Numbered from the stretch's first letter, positions 6,503-13,022 are shown. The stretch is 17,500 nucleotides of DNA from Symbiodinium natans (GCA_905221605.1 CAJNDS010001557.1:265001-282500); one strand, 5' to 3'. Notes: generated from the letters alone by a model not told the origin. Numbers and translations are program-made.

Positions 6503-6627
6503 ATAAGGACCCCGAAAACCCTGTTCTAACTAGGGCCAGCCTCCGCCCGTGACCATCCTCTGGTTCTCAATAGGCATGAGGGTATCACAGCTCTATATAC
6601 CCTTTTTAAGTTTTAAGGGATAAAGTT

Positions 6628-6738
6628 GGGTTTAGGGTTTAGGGTTTAGGGTTTAGGGTTTGGGGTTTAGGGTTTAGGGTTTGGGGTTTGGGGTTTGGGG
6701 TTTCGGGTTTGGGGTTTATATGGTTCAGGGTTTAGGGT
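6628..6738 (+). repeat. TTTAGGG / TTTGGGG block
   Basis: Four perfect TTTAGGG units, then a mixture with TTTGGGG and TTTCGGG. Confidence 0.94.
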
Positions 6739-6797
6739 ATGAGGGAATTCGGGCCCTATATGTTTAAGGGATAAAATAGGGTACCTCATTCCCTCAT
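6739..6797. repeat. Imperfect inverted repeat
   Basis: ATGAGGGAATTCGGGCCCTA (6739-6758) pairs with ATAGGGTACCTCATTCCCTC (6776-6795) with a few mismatches and a short AT-rich loop. The left arm is shared with 6142-6161. Confidence 0.65.
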
Positions 6798-7110
6798 TCC
6801 CTAGTCACCTCCCTAAACTAGAGTCTCGTTGTGAGCGTACGATTCTGAAGCGGGCCCTAATATTTAGGATACACAAGAAGAGACCATAGCTTAGAGAACT
6901 GACCATTTAGCTTTGGGGTCCAGGGTTTTTAGAGTATTCAGACCAACTACCCCAGGCAATAACCCTGAACTCTATAACCCTGGGACGCGAAATGGCTGGA
7001 GCAGCAGCGTCAAGGAGAAAGGGAGTCGAGCAAGCCTGTTGTCTCCCCGCCCTCATTTCAAATACATACCGTTCTTTTTTGTTCATCAACGGCCTTCAGA
7101 CGACTTAACC
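6798..7110. other. Spacer with two opposed short ORFs
   Basis: Plus strand: an ATG in good context (CGCGAAATGG) at 6992 opens a 38-codon frame, MAGAAASRRKGVEQACCL..., ending TAA at 7106-7108. Minus strand: an ATG at about 7086 opens MNKKERYVFEMRAGRQQ..., 59 codons ending near 6907. They overlap and are mutually exclusive as ancestral genes. Neither has a recognised family; either or neither may be real. Confidence 0.18.
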
Positions 7111-7238
7111 CCCTGAACCCTAAACCCTATAAACCATATAAACCCTATAAACCCTATAAACCCTATAAACCCTACAAACCCTACAAACCCTAGAAACCCT
7201 ACAAACCCTACAAACCCTACAAACCCTAAACCCTAACC
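7111..7238 (-). repeat. 9-mer CCCTATAAA / CCCTACAAA array
   Basis: After one or two heptamers the array changes to a 9-base unit: CCCTATAAA four times or more, then CCCTACAAA, with one CCCTAGAAA, about eleven units, then back to CCCTAAA. The TA (or CA) insertion in the heptamer is homogenised along the array. Confidence 0.95.
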
Positions 7239-7360
7239 CTTGGGGTTTGGGACGCTATAAGGTTCAAGGCCAGGTGTCCAGAGGCACAGTCGCGGAAAGC
7301 CGGACATAGGTGGGTTCCTCCAGCAAGCGAAGGCAAACCTGGGCTCAGCCCTATACTATA

Positions 7361-7512
7361 GGGGCCTGAATAATTGGAATAGGGTTTAGGGTTTAGGGTT
7401 TAGGGTTTAGGGTTTAGGGTTTAGGGTTTAGGGGCATGAATAACTAGAATAGGGTTTTGGGGGTTACTAGAGTAGAATTACAAAGGGACCATAAGTTGTG
7501 GAATATTGCTAG
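7361..7512 (+). repeat. Dispersed repeat split by a TTTAGGG array
   Basis: GGGGCCTGAATAATTGGAAT at 7361 leads into seven TTTAGGG units (about 7379-7433). The same motif then reappears as GGGGCATGAATAACTAGAAT (starting 7431) and continues as at 4703-4785 through AAGGGACCATAAG to about 7512. So a telomere-type array lies between two partial copies of one repeat. Confidence 0.75.
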
Positions 7513-7562
7513 AAACTTTTCCGACCCCTTATGTTAAAGCCCCTGAGAGCCCTCAAGGGTGA

Positions 7563-7742
7563 AGGGGTTTAGGGTTTAGGGTTTCGGGTTTTAGGGGTTT
7601 AGGGCTTTGGGTTCTAGGGGTTTTTAGGGGTTTTTGGGGGTTTATAGGGTTTATAGGGTTTATAGGGTTTAGGGCTTAATGTTTAGGGTTTAGGATTTTC
7701 GGGGTTTAGGGTATGGGGTTTAGGGCTTGGGGTTTGGGCTTC
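7563..7742 (+). repeat. Degenerate TTTAGGG block with 9-mers
   Basis: Contains three TTTATAGGG 9-mers (about 7639-7668), the reverse complement of the unit at 7125-7227, plus TTTTTAGGGG and TTTGGGG variants. Confidence 0.9.
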
Positions 7743-7836
7743 GGAAACCGACCTTGGAGCGGCCGAAGGCATTTTAGCGCGCCGCGGTTGGCCTAAACCC
7801 TCAAGTCAAAAACCATTTGAAATCTCTAGAAAAGGT

Positions 7837-7870
7837 TCAGGGTTTAGGGTTTAGGGTTTAGGGTTTAGGG
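7837..7870 (+). repeat. TTTAGGG block
   Basis: Five units, the first TTCAGGG. Confidence 0.92.
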
Positions 7871-8022
7871 ATCCAAAACGACCCCCCAAAATTCCAAGCT
7901 GCCTAAGCCCGTTACCCCCCACCCCCCTCCCCCAAACAAACCTCAACCTTGAACTAACAGCCAAACCCCTAACCCCCCTCCTCACCAACAAACAAGACTA
8001 CACCAAGACCCCGAAACCTGTC

Positions 8023-8074
8023 CATACATATATATATATACACATATATATATATATATCTATATGTGTGTGTA
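8023..8074. repeat. TA/CA microsatellite in an AT-rich island
   Basis: Two (TA)n runs of about 6-8 repeats, joined by CACA and ending in TGTGTGTG. The flanking DNA to about 8185 is the most AT-rich in the window and lacks heptamer units. It could be intron or intergenic sequence. Confidence 0.93.
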
Positions 8075-8189
8075 CATTTGTCATATCTGCACATGTTTAT
8101 ACTTAGCGTTCTAGTTATACATTCATTCAGATTCAAATGTAAACTATCTATCTACTTATACATATTTCTTGATTTGCAACACTTCACAC

Positions 8190-8282
8190 CCTGAATTCCG
8201 TAAAGCCAGGAAACACGGCGAGCCCAAGATTGGAGAGGTTGCTGACAATCGCAACCAGCCAGGAGATGAACATCTTCTGCGC
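8190..8282 (-). other. Candidate exon, membrane segment (minus strand)
   Basis: On the minus strand a C-run followed by CCCCAG (good polypyrimidine-AG acceptor) leads into 31 codons, in phase, ending at TTCAGG|GTGTGA. The peptide contains MFISWLVAIVSNLSNLG and LAVFPGFTEF, a hydrophobic stretch long enough to span a membrane. About 22 of 31 codons end in G or C while second positions are T-rich, as in real coding DNA for membrane proteins. The plus strand also has an open frame here (EPKIGEVADNRNQPGDEH) but with weaker third-position bias. No family can be named; it would be one exon of a larger protein. Confidence 0.35.
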
Positions 8283-8295
8283 CTGGGGGGGGGAG

Positions 8296-8442
8296 GTTAG
8301 GAGTTAGGGGTTAGGGGGTAGGGGTTATTTTTAGGGGTTAGGGGTTAGGGGTTGGGGGTTAGGGGTTAGGGGTTAGGGGTTAGGGTTTAGGGTTTAGGGT
8401 TTAGGGTTTAGGGTTTATTTAGGGTTTAGGGTTTACGGTTTA
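8296..8442 (+). repeat. TTAGGGG array switching to TTTAGGG
   Basis: From 8296 to about 8386 the unit is TTAGGGG (with TTGGGGG and an expanded TTATTTTTAGGGG); after that it is TTTAGGG. Both have a 7-base period, so one array carries a register-conserving change of motif. Confidence 0.94.
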
Positions 8443-8445
8443 GGA

Positions 8446-8482
8446 GGGGGGGGGGGGGGGGGGGGGGGGGAGGGGGGCGGGA
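8446..8482 (+). repeat. Poly-G tract
   Basis: About 25 uninterrupted G, then A, six G, C, GGG. Placed directly after a TTTAGGG array. Confidence 0.93.
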
Positions 8483-8488
8483 TTTGAA

Positions 8489-8772
8489 GGGTTCAGGGTT
8501 TAGGGTTTGGGGTTTAGGTTCTGGGAGGCTTAGGAATTCGGGGTTTAGGGTTTAGGAACTTTAGGAGGTTTAGAGGGGCAGGGGGGGTTTGGGGGGCATG
8601 TGTTTGGGAAGTCAATGGATTTGAGGGGATTTGGAATGATTTGGAGAGGATTTGGGGGCGGCTTATATGGGAGTTTGGGGGCTGTTGGGTGGGTGAGTGT
8701 GTGGGCTGTTGGGTGGGTGGAGTGTATTGGTCAGTGTGGGGTTTATGAGGTTTAGGGTTTAGGGTGTAGGGC
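8489..8772 (+). repeat. Degenerate G-rich blocks
   Basis: TTTAGGG-like units at 8489-8572 and 8742-8772 flank a G/T-rich stretch with units such as GATTTGGGGA, GATTTGGAAT and two copies of GGCTGTTGGGTGGGTG (about 8669 and 8704). Confidence 0.8.
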
Positions 8773-8894
8773 TATTGCGTTTGATCAATCGGAATGTCCC
8801 TTAGGCCACTTGGAGGAAGATTTCGGAGCGCCATTTGGCCCAATCAACGCTAATACCCCGAAACCGTCGCAGTAACCCCCAACCCGAACCCGCA

Positions 8895-8938
8895 ACCCTA
8901 CTTGGAGGTTCAGGGATACTTCGAACCCCAAGTAGGGT
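8895..8938. repeat. Hairpin, 16-17 bp arms
   Basis: ACCCTACTTGGAGGTTC (8895-8911) pairs with GAACCCCAAGTAGGGT (8923-8938) with one gap. The same arm sequence, GAACCTCCAAGTAGGG, occurs at 13286-13301, and a relative forms the tip of the foldback at 1974. Confidence 0.75.
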
Positions 8939-8978
8939 CTAGGGTTCCGGGTTCAGGGTTTAGGGTTTGAGGTTCAGC

Positions 8979-9069
8979 GTGCTTATAACCCCAATAATAG
9001 AAAGTCTACCTACGTATTCCCGACTTGGAGGACTTAGGGGGCTTCGTTATCATTGGGGGTTATGAGTAC
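8979..9069. mobile_element. Small foldback element
   Basis: GTGCTTATAACCCCAATAAT (8979-8998) pairs with TATCATTGGGGGTTATGAGT (9048-9067) with one gap and a few mismatches. The central loop includes CTTGGAGGACTTAGGGGG. Arms share the TTATAACCCC motif with the foldback at 1974-2102. Confidence 0.6.
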
Positions 9070-9206
9070 CCTATGCCCTCAGCCCCAAACCCGAAACCCT
9101 ATAAACCCTCAAGACACTGAGGGAAGCCATGCTCGGTTCAGTGGCCTTCGTCGGCAATTAAAGAAATAGGCAGGGAAGCTTCTGGAACCACGGTGGGGGG
9201 GGGCCT

Positions 9207-9275
9207 TTAGGATTAGGGTTTAGGCTGAGGGTTTAGTGTTTAGGGTTTAGGGTTTAGGGTTTAGGGTTTAGGGTG
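9207..9275 (+). repeat. TTTAGGG block
   Basis: Decayed at the left, six perfect units at the right. Confidence 0.93.
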
Positions 9276-9377
9276 TCTCAATTGAGGGGGCGCGCTGGTG
9301 CTAAAAGCACCCAGAAGCGCGCGCCCGGACTTGTGGAAACCCACCCCCGGCTTGCGCGGCTTGCGCTCACCCCTCAC

Positions 9378-9479
9378 CTTGACCTTTGTGGGCTTAGAGC
9401 TTCCTTGCTTTCTGATCGTCCTGCCTAGCATTGTTGTTGACAGTGGCGCCAGAATTTGTTTAGGAGCTCTGGGAGGTTT
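9378..9479 (-). other. Candidate exon, basic (minus strand)
   Basis: On the minus strand CTGCCTTCCAG (a good acceptor) is followed by 34 codons in one frame up to AAG|GTGAGG (a consensus donor). The peptide contains APLSTTMLGRTIRKQG and KPTKVK. The frame belongs to a 98-codon open frame (9261-9557). Third-position GC is only about half, so codon bias does not support it. The opposite strand has an 80-codon frame (9298-9540) with a hydrophobic stretch (CFLIVLPSIVVDSGARI). Splice signals favour the minus strand. Confidence 0.25.
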
Positions 9480-9604
9480 CTGGAAGGCAGTGATTGGGGG
9501 GTGGCTGACGCCTTCGCCCTTGGCGTTGCGGGTTGGCTGACATTGCTGCATCCACACGGCCTGGACCTGGCAGCTCCGAGAGGGGACGAGCTGCCTCTGC
9601 CCTC

Positions 9605-9640
9605 CCCCTAAACCCTGAACCCTAAACCCTAAACCCTAAG
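9605..9640 (-). repeat. CCCTAAA block
   Basis: Four to five units, one CCCTGAA. Confidence 0.92.
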
Positions 9641-9777
9641 AGGCCTCCCAGCCATTTTCTGCCTGTTTGGGCTTGCTTTGGGGGGCCCACAAAGCCAGCT
9701 GCCTAGAGGAGGCTCCCGAGCTCCCTCGCCTGTCGGCTTCGGTGCGTTCGCCCTGCTCGACAGCCCGGGCTCACGCA
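9641..9777. other. GC-rich spacer, open in several frames
   Basis: A plus frame is open throughout (contains FSACLGLLWGAHKASC), another plus frame contains VGFGAFALLDSPG with strong third-position GC, and a minus frame is open as well. No frame stands out and no clear splice pair is seen. Confidence 0.2.
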
Positions 9778-9815
9778 GTTTAGGGTTGAGGGTTTAGGGT
9801 TTAGGGTTTAGGGTT
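9778..9815 (+). repeat. TTTAGGG block
   Basis: Five units, the second TTGAGGG. Confidence 0.92.
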
Positions 9816-10019
9816 CTGGGTGCTCTCTCCTGACAAACGATATAGGGCTTTAGGGTAGGTTATTTTAGGGTACATGGTGAAATTTCTCTGACTATGCTTA
9901 CAACGATGTCAAAGATTGGTTCTAGAACTAGGCAACATAGAAGATGCAAGGGGTTAACCTACATAGGTTCCCAGTGTAGTTCAGGGACTTTTTTTACACC
10001 CAAGTCATCGCACGTAGTA

Positions 10020-10100
10020 CTTAACCCTAATACCCTAAACCCCCGAAAAACCCCAGCATTCATCCCCACCGCAGGTAGAGCGAGGGTTGAGGGTTTAGGA
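10020..10100. repeat. Short C- then G-orientation units
   Basis: ACCCTAATACCCTAAACCCC near 10022-10042 and TTGAGGGTTTAGGA near 10086-10099; both decayed, separated by about 45 bases. Confidence 0.65.
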
Positions 10101-10134
10101 TCTGAGAGAGCCCAGGTGCGAAAAAGTTGAAAAC

Positions 10135-10209
10135 CTCGGCCAGCCGAAATCCCACGCAGGAGGAGAAGGTGACGAAGATCAGGAAGGAGTCGAAATCGAT
10201 GAAGGCCCT
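10135..10209 (-). other. Best candidate exon: membrane-protein segment (minus strand)
   Basis: On the minus strand CCATACAG (acceptor) is followed by 25 codons up to GCCGAG|GTTTTC (GT donor). The peptide contains AFIDFDSFLIFVTFSSC and VGFRLAE: an acidic turn, a hydrophobic helix-like stretch and an amphipathic end, as in multi-pass membrane proteins. 22 of 25 codons end in G or C while second positions are mostly T, A or C, the strongest coding-type bias seen in the window. The open frame continues to NFFAPGLSQ, so the donor could be further on. Similar islands on the same strand lie at 8190-8282 and 11134-11208, and all three are compatible with phase-0 junctions. No family named; a channel or transporter is only a guess. 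Confidence 0.42.
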
Positions 10210-10363
10210 CTGTATGGGGCTTTGGGATACGGGGGTTTCCGGGATTGGGGTACCTTGTTGGGGGTCCCGACAATAAAGGGATCCTACTGTTCGGGGTCTG
10301 TTTTTGGGGGTCCCTTTTTTTCGCAAACCCCCATGTGGGGCTTAGATTCATCTTCAGTTTTCG

Positions 10364-10577
10364 AAACCCTAAACCCTAAACCCCTAAACCCTAAACCCCA
10401 AAACCCCTAAACCCCTAAACCCCTAAACCCCTAAACCCCTAAAACCCTAAACCCCTAACCCCTAAACCCTAAACCCTAAACCCTAAACCCTAAACCCTAA
10501 ACCCCTAAACCCCTAAACCCCTAAACCCCTAAACCCCTAAACCCTAAACCCTAAACCCTAAACCCTAAACCCTAAAC
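10364..10577 (-). repeat. Alternating CCCTAAA / CCCCTAAA array
   Basis: About 213 bp in which runs of 8-mers (CCCCTAAA, five to six in a row) alternate twice with runs of 7-mers (CCCTAAA, about six in a row). Each run is internally uniform. Confidence 0.96.
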
Positions 10578-10696
10578 AAGCCCACCCCAGCACAGCGGCC
10601 CAGTGGCATCATCGCCGGGAGCAACTTCCACTCTCTGGCGTCCAGCTCCACCCGCTCCTTGACCCGAAGCCCTACACCCCCAACCGCTCAGGGAAG

Positions 10697-10790
10697 TTGG
10701 GTTTAGGGTTTAGGGTTTAGGGCTTAGGGCTTAGGGCTTAGGGTTTAGGGTTTAGGGTTTGGGGTTTGGGGTTTCGGGCTTCGGGTCTCG
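10697..10790 (+). repeat. TTTAGGG block with CTTAGGG run
   Basis: Three CTTAGGG units sit between TTTAGGG units, followed by TTTGGGG and TTTCGGG variants. Confidence 0.94.
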
Positions 10791-10932
10791 AACCCCGCTT
10801 ACCCGAAAACCCTGTATCCGGGAAAGCCCAACCCCTTTCCAAACCCCGACTAACCTATCTGAACCCTACCCAGACCCGTTGTTCAGGAATTAGGGTTCGG
10901 AGGGCAGAGGGCCTACGGTTTGGGGTTTTGGG

Positions 10933-10956
10933 TTTAGTGTGTAGGGTTTAGGGTGG
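10933..10956 (+). repeat. TTTAGGG short block
   Basis: Units TTTAGTG, TGTAGGG, TTTAGGG. Confidence 0.75.
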
Positions 10957-11027
10957 AGGATCATGGGGGTTAAGATGTTGCAGGGTTGTTGGCGTTGCTG
11001 GTTAGAAAGTTGAGGGTTGAGAAGGCC

Positions 11028-11098
11028 TAAACCCTAAACCCTAAACCCCTAAACCCCAAACCCCTAAACCCCAAACCCCAAACCCTAAACCCTAAACC
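11028..11098 (-). repeat. CCCTAAA / CCCCAAA block
   Basis: Mixed 7- and 8-mers, C orientation. Confidence 0.93.
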
Positions 11099-11133
11099 TA
11101 TCTGAACAAACCTCAAGCCCCTAACCCTCCCAC

Positions 11134-11208
11134 CCCCCATGCTTTCTGCGCCGAGGTCTCTTTCGATTGCCGCAAGCCGACGCCGAGCAGCAGCAGACCC
11201 ACGAAGAC
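11134..11208 (-). other. Candidate exon, hydrophobic segment (minus strand)
   Basis: On the minus strand a pyrimidine-rich stretch and CTTAAAGCCAG (acceptor; an in-frame TAA lies in the presumed intron) precede 25 codons ending before GTGGGA. The peptide contains VFVGLLLLGVGLRQSKE: a short membrane-type helix followed by charged residues. 20 of 25 codons end in G or C. The plus strand frame here also has GC-rich third positions (contains CAEVSFDCRKPTP), so strand choice rests on the acceptor. Same length (75 bp) as the candidate at 10135-10209. Confidence 0.3.
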
Positions 11209-11232
11209 CTGGCTTTAAGCAAAAGAGAAAGG

Positions 11233-11316
11233 TTTAGGGTTTAGGGTTTAGGGTTTAGGGTTTAGGGTTTAGGGTTTAGGGTTTAGGGTTTAGGGTTTAG
11301 GGTTTAGGGTTTAGGG
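11233..11316 (+). repeat. Perfect TTTAGGG array, 12 copies
   Basis: Twelve uninterrupted TTTAGGG units. Confidence 0.98.
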
Positions 11317-11535
11317 TTTTTGGTTTTGGGTTTGGGTGTTGGGTGGAACCATTTTGGGTCTGGGGGCCGAGCGCCCCTGAACTGTAGCCACAGGAAGGAC
11401 TAAAGGAGGGATCTCCGTTGGCATATCGCCCAGCTCATCTCTCTGCCCTGATGTCGCGACCAATATGATTCCCACCGGGCACTCTTGTGCCCGCACGATG
11501 GGCACGTGAAGAAAAAGGAGGGAAGACAATCCCAA
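11311..11535 (-). other. 74-codon open frame, possible exon (minus strand)
   Basis: Minus-strand frame starting at TTG, with a pyrimidine-rich beginning (TCTTCCCTCCTTTTTCTTC) that would suit an intron end rather than a coding start. After GCACAAG (possible acceptor) the frame reads CPVGIILVATSGQRDELGDM and continues past a TTCAG. It contains the complement of the 17-base motif shared with 485-501. The end lies in decayed repeat. Coding is possible for roughly 11380-11487 only. Confidence 0.22.
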
Positions 11536-11538
11536 GCC

Positions 11539-11609
11539 AAACCCTAAACCCTAAACCCTAAACCTTAAACCCTAAACCCTAAACCCTAAACCCTAAACCC
11601 TAAACCCTG
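11539..11609 (-). repeat. CCCTAAA array
   Basis: About ten units, one CCTTAAA. Confidence 0.97.
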
Positions 11610-11649
11610 GTCCACCTTCTTCCTTTCCTTCCTGGGCTGCTGCTGCTCA

Positions 11650-11754
11650 TCAGTCCTGGGGTTTCTTGCTCTGCTTCTTCTTCGTCTTCGGGGCCATGTC
11701 CTTGCTTTCCTTCTTCACCGGAGCCTTCTTCATGTCCTTGCTTTTCTTCTTCAT
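11650..11754 (-). CDS. Short lysine-rich ORF, fragment or terminal exon
   Basis: Minus-strand ATG to TGA, 34 codons, with an in-frame TAG directly before the ATG. About 44 percent of residues are lysine, for example MKKKSKDMKKAPVKKESKDM followed by APKTKKKQSKK. A 36-base segment is tandemly duplicated in frame (CATGTCCTTGCTTT at 11695 and at 11731, plus strand), giving the KSKDM repeat. Lysine codons are mostly AAG. The bases GGGTAG before ATG could also be a 3' splice site, making this a last exon. Very basic KK-rich tails occur in chromatin and ribosome-associated proteins, including dinoflagellate histone-like proteins, but length and content do not allow assignment. It could also be a purine-rich simple sequence that happens to be open. 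Confidence 0.3.
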   Translation of the reverse strand: MKKKSKDMKKAPVKKESKDMAPKTKKKQSKKPQD

Positions 11755-11763
11755 CTACCCTTA

Positions 11764-11864
11764 CTTACTTCTCCAATAACCAAGGGGAAAAAAGGTTAAA
11801 CTTTATTATTCCTACTAAATAAGGAAGCCCAAAAAGTTTAAAGTTCAACTATTGGCTGAGTAAG
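11764..11864. mobile_element. Small AT-rich foldback element
   Basis: Ends CTTACTTCTCCAATA (11764-11778) and TATTGGCTGAGTAAG (11850-11864) pair at 12 of 15 positions. An inner perfect 9 bp pair TTAAACTTT (11796-11804) / AAAGTTTAA (11833-11841) extends it. Same style as the other foldbacks; no shared sequence with them noticed. Confidence 0.6.
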
Positions 11865-11943
11865 CTTATATACTCTATACAACCCAAGGGCCCATACTTC
11901 AGAACCCTGTAGAGAGGGTAAGGGACCACATCAAGGGATCATG

Positions 11944-12216
11944 TAATCCCTTCCCCTTTTTATTAAACGCCCGCCTAATAATAAAAACACTTTCCGGAAA
12001 ATCCTCCCGAAACCGAGCCCGCCTTTTATATAAACCCTTTTCTGAATTGGGAGGGGGGGGGGGGGGTCAGGGCTCCCAAAACCCTCATGCCAACCAACAA
12101 GGACCTCGAACATGACATTTGGATAAGAACCCCCCCCTCCCCCCATAATAAAAACGCATTTCAGTTTCCGATTACGGGGGGGGGGGGGGGCGTTTAATAT
12201 TGGGGGGAAAGGATTA
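11944..12216 (+). mobile_element. 273 bp element with inverted terminal repeats, copy 2
   Basis: The 29-base ends (11944-11972 and 12188-12216) are inverted repeats with 24 matches; both carry TATTAAACGCCC or its complement next to a C-rich or G-rich block. The inside aligns with 5631-5870, as described there. No flanking target duplication is evident. It contains G14 (about 12051-12066) and G14 (12177-12190) runs. The 71-codon minus frame across it is non-coding DNA homology. Typical of a non-autonomous DNA transposon by size and structure. Confidence 0.72.
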
Positions 12217-12308
12217 ACGGCCCTCAGAAAAGAAGCTGCGTTGGGGATATGGGCTGTTGGGGCTTCATGTTGCGCTCCGTTTTGTTTGGGGGGGCGGGGG
12301 GGTTAGGG

Positions 12309-12434
12309 TTTAGGGTTTAGGGTTTAGGGTTTAGGGTTTAGGGTTTAGGGTTTAGGGTTTAGGGTTTAGGGTTTAGGGTTTAGGGTTTAGGGTTTAGGGT
12401 TTAGGGTTTAGGGTTTAGGGTTTAGGGTTTAGGG
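12309..12434 (+). repeat. Perfect TTTAGGG array, 18 copies
   Basis: Eighteen uninterrupted TTTAGGG units (126 bp), the longest perfect heptamer array in the window. Its purity suggests recent insertion or expansion. Confidence 0.98.
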
Positions 12435-12560
12435 GGTCCTCAATAGTTGGGTTGAGGGTGGTCCTCCACAAACGTATCGTGCGACTGTCTAAGAGGGGGT
12501 GACATAGTACATAGGATCCAGACTGTTGAGTGGGGTGGCTTTTGGCATTAGACCCGCTGA
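12435..12560. other. Spacer with an open minus frame
   Basis: A minus-strand frame is open for about 55 codons (contains SYVLCHPLLDSRTIRLWR after CTCAACAG). No ATG or clear donor. No family recognised. Confidence 0.15.
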
Positions 12561-12590
12561 CCCCTGAGACCTAAACCCTGGAACCTATTT

Positions 12591-12674
12591 GGGGATTTCC
12601 GGAAATAGGGGTACGTACTGTATTCCTTTCTAAGCAAACCCACAAAAAGGGTACCTCTATTTCCGGAACCCCCC
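12591..12674. mobile_element. Foldback with poly-C at one arm
   Basis: TTCCGGAAATAGGGGTAC (12597-12614) pairs with GTACCTCTATTTCCGGAA (12651-12668) at 17 of 18 positions, loop 36 bases. Pairing continues into GGGGAT on the left and the beginning of a long C run on the right, so the C run appears to have grown from the end of the right arm. Confidence 0.72.
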
Positions 12675-12718
12675 CCCCCCCCCCCGCCCCCCCCCCCCCC
12701 CCCCGCCCCCCCCCCCCG
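12669..12718 (-). repeat. Poly-C tract (50 bp)
   Basis: Fifty bases of C with two G interruptions. Produces a poly-glycine minus-strand frame that is not a gene. Confidence 0.94.
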
Positions 12719-12731
12719 ATTTGGGCTTCTA

Positions 12732-12829
12732 CTCCCTAAACCCGAAACCCTCAGTTGCACTCTAAACCCTACACCCTACACCCCTACACCCTAATTAAAC
12801 CCTAAACCCTAAACCTTAAACCCTAAACC
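12732..12829 (-). repeat. CCCTAAA / CCCTACA block
   Basis: C-orientation block with three CCCTACA-type units and a CCCTAATTAAACCC joint also found near 2814-2830. Confidence 0.92.
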
Positions 12830-12948
12830 CTCCGGGTGACGTTTTGCCCTGCCTCGGACACCTGCATGATACTCTCGTACACTGCGAAGAACCCGAACCT
12901 CGTGCTCGGAACAGAGTAGCAGCTTGGGGTTTGTTTGGTCCAGCTGAT
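12830..12948. other. Non-repetitive spacer, nothing recognised
   Basis: About 120 bp; no repeat unit, no convincing splice-bounded frame. Confidence 0.45.
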
Positions 12949-13022
12949 CTAGGGTTTGGGGTGTGGGGTTTGGGGTTTAGGGTTTAGGGTTTGGGTTTAG
13001 GGTTTAGGGTTTAGGGTTTAGG
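12949..13022 (+). repeat. TTTAGGG / TTTGGGG block
   Basis: G-orientation, decayed at left, perfect at right. Confidence 0.93.

Larger units (their letters stand above)
6071..6569 (+). repeat. Four-copy dispersed repeat cluster
   Basis: A unit beginning GTAGAGTAGGGCCAGCCTCC, then GCCGGTGAGCATTTTGGTG, occurs at 6071-6104, 6186-6226, 6269-6313 and 6531-6569. Copies two and three are close to each other, one and four diverge. The head alone (GCGTAGAGTAGGG) also occurs at 6128-6140. Copies 2 and 3 contain GGTGAGC, which resembles a 5' splice site. Copy spacing is irregular (about 115, 83 and 262 bp). Not recognised. Confidence 0.85.

Noticed and set aside
9298-9540. 80-codon plus frame with hydrophobic stretch
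   Set aside because: Weak third-position bias and no clear donor; the minus strand has better splice signals. It is mentioned under the minus candidate.
9640-9680. Dinoflagellate spliced-leader-like sequence (CCATTTTCTGCC...)
   Set aside because: Shares only CCATTTT with the leader; TTGGCTCAAG is absent, so no spliced-leader gene or relic is supported.
12548-12760. 70-codon minus frame with a glycine run
   Set aside because: The glycine run is the poly-C tract, and the rest covers a foldback arm.
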